DNA of 48,961 nucleotides from the NCBI RefSeq assembly GCF_021531665.1, contig NZ_JADYUH010000011.1, positions 1 through 48,961 of the forward strand. The letters are read 5' to 3'. This DNA comes from Prevotellamassilia timonensis (GTDB lineage Bacteria; Bacteroidota; Bacteroidia; Bacteroidales; Bacteroidaceae). Of the stretch, positions 45,039 to 48,961 are shown one piece after another. The notes under the pieces are model-generated. The model was not told the origin of the DNA and did no database searches. It saw only the letters and a list, made by a program, of their open reading frames with translations. How positions within the stretch are numbered: position 1 is the stretch's first letter; every line of letters begins with the position of its first letter. A program made the translations under genes and the position numbers.

Positions 45039-47735
45039 ATGAATCCTCAAAAATCCCAAGCCTCCGCACAAGCGGACCAAGTGACAGGAGCCAACTGCCA
45101 AGGGCAGAACGAAGCCTCCTGCAAACGTCAATGGCTCGCCGACCTCGTTGCCGTTGCCATCTTCCTCCTCCTCAGTACCTTCTACTTCCTGACGCCCATG
45201 AGCCAGGGGCTCGTGCTCGGCGGTCACGACTCCGTCGCAGCACAAGGACTCGGACAGGAGCAACGACAGTTCCGCGAGAGCCACGACGGCGAAGTCACCC
45301 GTTGGAGCAACGCCATCTTCAGCGGCATGCCCACCTTCCAGATGGCACCCTCCTATTCCTCCTCCGACACCGTCACCACCCTCTCCGAGATTTATTCCCT
45401 CGGAACGTTGAAGTGGTTCCCCGCCATCGGTTTCCTCTTCCTCTATCTGCTCGGCTTCTATGTCCTGCTCCGCACCCTCCGCATCCGTGCCTGGCTTGCC
45501 ATCGCCGGTTCGGTGATGTGGGCGTTCTCCTCCTATTTCCTCATCATCATTGCCGCCGGTCACCTCTGGAAAGTGCTGACGCTCGCTTTCATCCCGCCCA
45601 CCATCGCCGGTTTGATTCTCTGCTATCGCGGGAAACTCCTCAAAGGCATGGCGGTCACAGCCCTCTTCACCGCCTTCCAACTCGTCAGCAACCACTTGCA
45701 GATGACCTACTATTTCCTCTTCGTCATGGCACTCCTCGTCATCTGCTTCTTCGTCAGTGCCCTGCGGGAGCGCCGTCTGAAACAGTGGCTGAAGTCCACC
45801 GCGGCGGTCATCATTGCCGGTTTGCTCGGCTTGAGCTGTAACCTCTCCAACCTCTACCACACCTATACCTATTCCAAAGAAACCATGCGCGGCAAGGCAG
45901 AACTCTCTCCTCTGCCCGGCTCCTCGCAGGCTGGAAAAGCCACCGACGGACTTGACCGCGACTACATCACCGCTTGGAGCTACGGCGTCGATGAAACCCT
46001 GACGCTCCTCATTCCCGACTACAAGGGCGGCGGCTCTGCCTCCATCCTCGACCACGAGGGCGTGGAAGAACTGGAGGGTTTTGATGCGTTCTATTCCTGT
46101 GCCGGTCAGGCGCAGGCAGCTTTCCAGGAACAACAGTTTGACGCCTATCCTCCCGGCATCATGCAGTATTGGGGTGACCAGCCCTTCACCGTCGGTCCCG
46201 TCTATGTCGGCGCCATCGTCTGCTTCCTCTTCCTCCTCGGCTTGTTCTATGTGAAAGGTCCCGTCAAGTGGGCACTGTTCTTCGCCACCCTCATCGGTCT
46301 CATCTTCTCATGGGGCAAGAACACGCCCGAGGTGACGAACTTCCTCATCGACCACCTGCCGCTCTATTCCAAGTTCCGCACCGTCAGCTCTGCCCTTGTC
46401 ATCGTCGAGTTCACCATGCCCGCCTTGGCGATTCTCTGCCTCGCTGCCATTGTGCGTTGCCCCGACCTCTTCACGTTCGGCGATTGGAGCATGAAGGACG
46501 GTGGCTGGCGCAAGTGCATCGGTCTCCCCGTGGCATTTGTGCTGACCGGCGGACTGTGTCTGCTGATGTGGCTCACTCCCTCTGCCGCCGGCGACTGCCT
46601 CTCCGCTTCTGACGCCCGCACCTTTGCCGCCATGACGCAGGCAGGCTTCCCCGCCGACTTCGTGGGAGAATATAGGAACGCCGTCACCACCATGCACCAT
46701 GCCATCCTCTCTGCCTCGGCGGCTTCCTCCTTCTTGCAGATAGCCCTCGTGACCCTCGTCCTCTTCTTCGTTGCCACGATGATGAAGCAACAGAAGGAAC
46801 ATCAGACCCGCTGGGCGGTGGTGCTCGGCGTAGCAGTCACCCTGCTCTGCCTCGTGAACCTCTGGCAGATTGACAAACGCTATCTCAACGACTCCTCCTT
46901 CACCGATGCCTACGACATGGAGGCTTCCTTCGCCAAAACACCGGCGGACGAACAGATTCTGGCGGACACGACCTACTTCCGCGTCGCCAACCTCGGAGCG
47001 GGGAATCCTTTCAACGAGACTTCCAACGCCACGTCCTACTATCACCACTCCATCGGTGGCTATCACGCTGCTAAACTGCACCGCTATCAGGACCTCATCG
47101 ACCGAAGACTCAACGCGGAACTCCAGAACTTCGTCACTGCCATCAACGAGAATCAAGGTGACATGACGCTCATCCCGGGAGATAGCATCGCCCCGTGTCT
47201 GAACATGCTCAACACGAAATATTTCATCTTCGGCTCGGGCAGTAAAGCACTCGCCATCTGCAACACCTACGCCAACGGCAACGGGTGGTTCATCGACTCT
47301 CTCTCTTTTGTGAAGAACGCCGACGAAGAGATGGCTGCGCTCAACCACCTCGACACCAAGCGTGCCGCCGTCGCCGACAGCCGCTTCAAAGCGCAGTTGG
47401 AGGGCAGTGCGCTGGACAGCGGACGTGTGGAACTGACGCACTATGACACCAACGAACTTGCCTATCGCGTAGAAAGCGCACGAGGCGGTGTCGTTGTCTT
47501 CAGTGAGATATACTATCCCGGCTGGACGGTGACGATTGACGGCAAGGAAGCCGAGCTGGGGCGTGTGAACTATGTCCTCCGTGCCTTGAAGGTGCCTGCC
47601 GGCAAGCATGAAGTGCGCATGGAGTTCCGTCCCGCCAGCATCCGCACCACCGAAGCCATCGCCTTCATCGCTCTCGCCGCCATCCTCCTCCTCCTCGCTG
47701 CCGCCCTCTACTGTCAGTGGAGGGGACGCAGATAA
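45039..47735 (+). CDS. YfhO-family membrane protein
   Basis: An 898-residue polytopic inner-membrane protein. It has about 11-13 hydrophobic segments, from DLVAVAIFLLLSTFYFLTPM near residue 35 to the last helix (IAFIALAAILLLLAAALYC). An external region at about 620-850 ends in the usual YfhO motif of a beta-rich segment (YPGWTVTIDGKEAEL, VNYVLRALKVPAGKHEVRMEFRP). Near residue 65, LGGHDSVA has an acidic residue in the first external loop, as in GT-C-fold glycosyltransferases. Known YfhO proteins act in glycosylation of cell-wall polymers in Firmicutes; the substrate here is unknown. Monocistronic. Confidence 0.9.
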   Translation: MNPQKSQASAQADQVTGANCQGQNEASCKRQWLADLVAVAIFLLLSTFYFLTPMSQGLVLGGHDSVAAQGLGQEQRQFRESHDGEVTRWSNAIFSGMPTFQMAPSYSSSDTVTTLSEIYSLGTLKWFPAIGFLFLYLLGFYVLLRTLRIRAWLAIAGSVMWAFSSYFLIIIAAGHLWKVLTLAFIPPTIAGLILCYRGKLLKGMAVTALFTAFQLVSNHLQMTYYFLFVMALLVICFFVSALRERRLKQWLKSTAAVIIAGLLGLSCNLSNLYHTYTYSKETMRGKAELSPLPGSSQAGKATDGLDRDYITAWSYGVDETLTLLIPDYKGGGSASILDHEGVEELEGFDAFYSCAGQAQAAFQEQQFDAYPPGIMQYWGDQPFTVGPVYVGAIVCFLFLLGLFYVKGPVKWALFFATLIGLIFSWGKNTPEVTNFLIDHLPLYSKFRTVSSALVIVEFTMPALAILCLAAIVRCPDLFTFGDWSMKDGGWRKCIGLPVAFVLTGGLCLLMWLTPSAAGDCLSASDARTFAAMTQAGFPADFVGEYRNAVTTMHHAILSASAASSFLQIALVTLVLFFVATMMKQQKEHQTRWAVVLGVAVTLLCLVNLWQIDKRYLNDSSFTDAYDMEASFAKTPADEQILADTTYFRVANLGAGNPFNETSNATSYYHHSIGGYHAAKLHRYQDLIDRRLNAELQNFVTAINENQGDMTLIPGDSIAPCLNMLNTKYFIFGSGSKALAICNTYANGNGWFIDSLSFVKNADEEMAALNHLDTKRAAVADSRFKAQLEGSALDSGRVELTHYDTNELAYRVESARGGVVVFSEIYYPGWTVTIDGKEAELGRVNYVLRALKVPAGKHEVRMEFRPASIRTTEAIAFIALAAILLLLAAALYCQWRGRR

Positions 47736-47814
47736 CAACCAGAGCGTAAATCATAGTCTGGAGGGTTGAACATCAAGATGGGCGGCAAAGCCACAATTGC
47801 TATGAGGTTGCTTC

Positions 47815-48290
47815 ACTGCGCCTTCGGCGCTGCGGCTCCTGCCGCCATCTTCGCGGGCGTACAGCCCTCCAGGCTGATACTGTGGGTGTGGCACGCTGTC
47901 CGGGGGCGTTGCCCCCGGTTACTCACAGTACAGCCTTCCAGGCTGGGTAGTCTTGCTATGCCTTATCCTCCTCCTAAGACATGAAGTGCAGCGGAGTCAC
48001 ACTTGCTGGCGTTGTCACCTGTGCAGCACAAGTATCTTAGCCTGGAAGGCTATACTGTGAGTAACACCCGGCAACGCCCGGGGAAAGCAGATGGCGAGAG
48101 TGAAATAGCCTGGAGGGCTATACGCCCGCGAAGATGTAAAAGCCGCGTTTGCTGTGGCAGACACCATGTATCGTCAAAGGTATCTTAGCCTGGAAGGCTA
48201 TACTGTGAGTAACCCCGGGCAACGCCCGGGGATAGCAGGTGGCGAGAGTGGAATAGCCTGGAGGGCTATACGCCCGCGAAGATGTAAAAG
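47815..48290. repeat. REP-like palindrome cluster 2, upstream of the transposase
   Basis: The same palindromes as in 29513-29972, in the same overall order. GCGCCTTCGGCGC and CAGCCCTCCAGGCTG are followed by CCGGGGGCGTTGCCCCCGG, then CAGCCTTCCAGGCTG. After an inversion come two copies of TAGCCTGGAAGGCTA / CCCGGGCAACGCCCGGG-like / TAGCCTGGAGGGCTA (48037-48130 and 48185-48280). The remainder of 47736-48403 holds no gene. Confidence 0.85.
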
Positions 48291-48403
48291 TCGCGTTTGC
48301 AGTGCCAGACACCACTCATTCGACACAGCACTCATGACACTGAAGGAATTTAAGAATGCAAACAGCGAAGTCTTAGAAGTCTATACGCCATAATATAATA
48401 TAT

Positions 48404-48856
48404 ATGTCACATGTAAGTCTTACCTATCATATTGTCTGGCGTACCAAGCGCTCTGAGCGAACCTTAACTGAGGAGTATGAACGCCATTTGTATTTTTACA
48501 TACTCGGGATATGTAAAGATAAGCAGTGTTATCTGTACAGAATCAACTCCATGCCCGACCACATCCACTTATGTGTTGAGGTTAATCCTTCAATATCTTT
48601 AAGTGATTTTGTAAGAATTGTAAAACAAGAATCTTCAAAGTGGATAAAAGAGAATCGTGATTGGTTCCCGAGGTTTGATGGTTGGGGGAACGGTTATGCA
48701 GCGTTTACGTACAGCGGCAAGGAACGGCCTTCGGTCATAGAGTACATCAAGACTCAGAAGGAACATCACCGAGTGAAGTCCTTCCGTGAAGAGTATGAAG
48801 AGTGGATGCGTGAGATGGGGATTGACCTTGAGAACGATCTATTCTTTAATGATTAA
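48404..48856 (+). CDS. REP-associated tyrosine transposase (IS200-like Y1)
   Basis: A 150-residue protein with the fold of Y1 HUH single-strand transposases. The two metal-binding His residues are in MPDHIHLCVE (about residues 49-58). The catalytic Tyr is in the helix motif VIEYIKTQKEHHRVKSFREEY (Tyr near 116). The length fits IS200-like TnpA. There is no TnpB. It is embedded in REP-like palindromes on both sides, which are its likely substrate, as known for RAYT proteins. It may be domesticated, or a recently active element. Confidence 0.88.
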   Translation: MSHVSLTYHIVWRTKRSERTLTEEYERHLYFYILGICKDKQCYLYRINSMPDHIHLCVEVNPSISLSDFVRIVKQESSKWIKENRDWFPRFDGWGNGYAAFTYSGKERPSVIEYIKTQKEHHRVKSFREEYEEWMREMGIDLENDLFFND

Positions 48857-48961
48857 GCATCTTCGCGGGCGTACAGCCCTCCAGGCTGATACTGAGGGTG
48901 TGGCACGCTGTCCGGGGGCGTTGCCCCCGGTTACTCACAGTACAGCCTTCCAGGCTGGGTA
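48857..48961. repeat. REP-like palindromes downstream of the transposase, cut by the window end
   Basis: CTTCGCGGGCGTACAG, CAGCCCTCCAGGCTG, CCGGGGGCGTTGCCCCCGG and CAGCCTTCCAGGCTG in the same order as at 47845-47955. It begins right after the transposase stop codon. Confidence 0.85.

Overview
The window comes from a member of the Bacteroidota, most likely Bacteroidales and Prevotellaceae-like. Three things point there. Promoter-like sequences have the Bacteroidota form, TAnnTTTG with a TTTG or CTTG about 20 bp upstream. There is a three-subunit B-type fumarate reductase. The surface proteins belong to families typical of the group: a BspA-like leucine-rich repeat protein with a sorting-tail-like C-terminus, DUF3575, DUF5723, and many secreted proteins of unknown function. 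Family names are from recognition of the translated sequence; no database search was run.

Layout. (1) 1-5600: one small outer-membrane protein gene and one VapE-type ATPase gene (3018-4502) within non-coding repeats. The vapE gene sits between imperfect inverted repeats with iteron-like motifs, inside a pair of 130-bp direct repeats. (2) 5613-9165: fumarate reductase genes frdC-frdA-frdB, leftward, with a good promoter and terminator. (3) 9363-17044: a leftward cluster of a GH3-family adenylate-forming enzyme, an Ig-like lipoprotein, a DUF3108 protein, pdxB and a PgpH-type 7TM-HD phosphodiesterase. (4) 17045-18672: AT-rich spacer with a cluster of DnaA-box-like sites, where transcription diverges (candidate oriC), then a polypurine minisatellite, a promoter-terminator cassette and a MITE-like element. 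(5) 18673-25019: six rightward genes for exported proteins, among them a WG-repeat protein, two LPP20/FlgT-like paralogues and a DUF6175-like protein. (6) 25247-26734: cysS, leftward. (7) 26735-29040: second copy of the cassette module, then a BspA-like LRR gene preceded by a strikingly base-paired leader. (8) 29041-35800: REP-like palindromes, a lipoprotein, a DUF5723 protein and a membrane-anchored CbxX-type AAA+ ATPase. (9) 35798-41857: a nearly perfect 166-bp inverted repeat flanks a three-gene outer-membrane operon (DUF3575, OmpA/TPR protein, five-fold repeated beta-barrel protein). (10) 41865-48961: a flavodiiron protein, a long modular repeat locus with a candidate structured RNA, a YfhO-type membrane protein, and a REP-associated tyrosine transposase embedded in its REP-like repeats.

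The metabolic genes fit anaerobic life: fumarate respiration through FrdABC, O2 or NO detoxification by the flavodiiron protein, PLP synthesis through PdxB. Much of the rest is envelope biology. The most unusual content is non-coding. A modular family of minisatellites recurs with its parts in the same order, short promoter-terminator cassettes occur in two copies, and two regions fold into strong RNA-like structures. No tRNA, rRNA or CRISPR array was seen.
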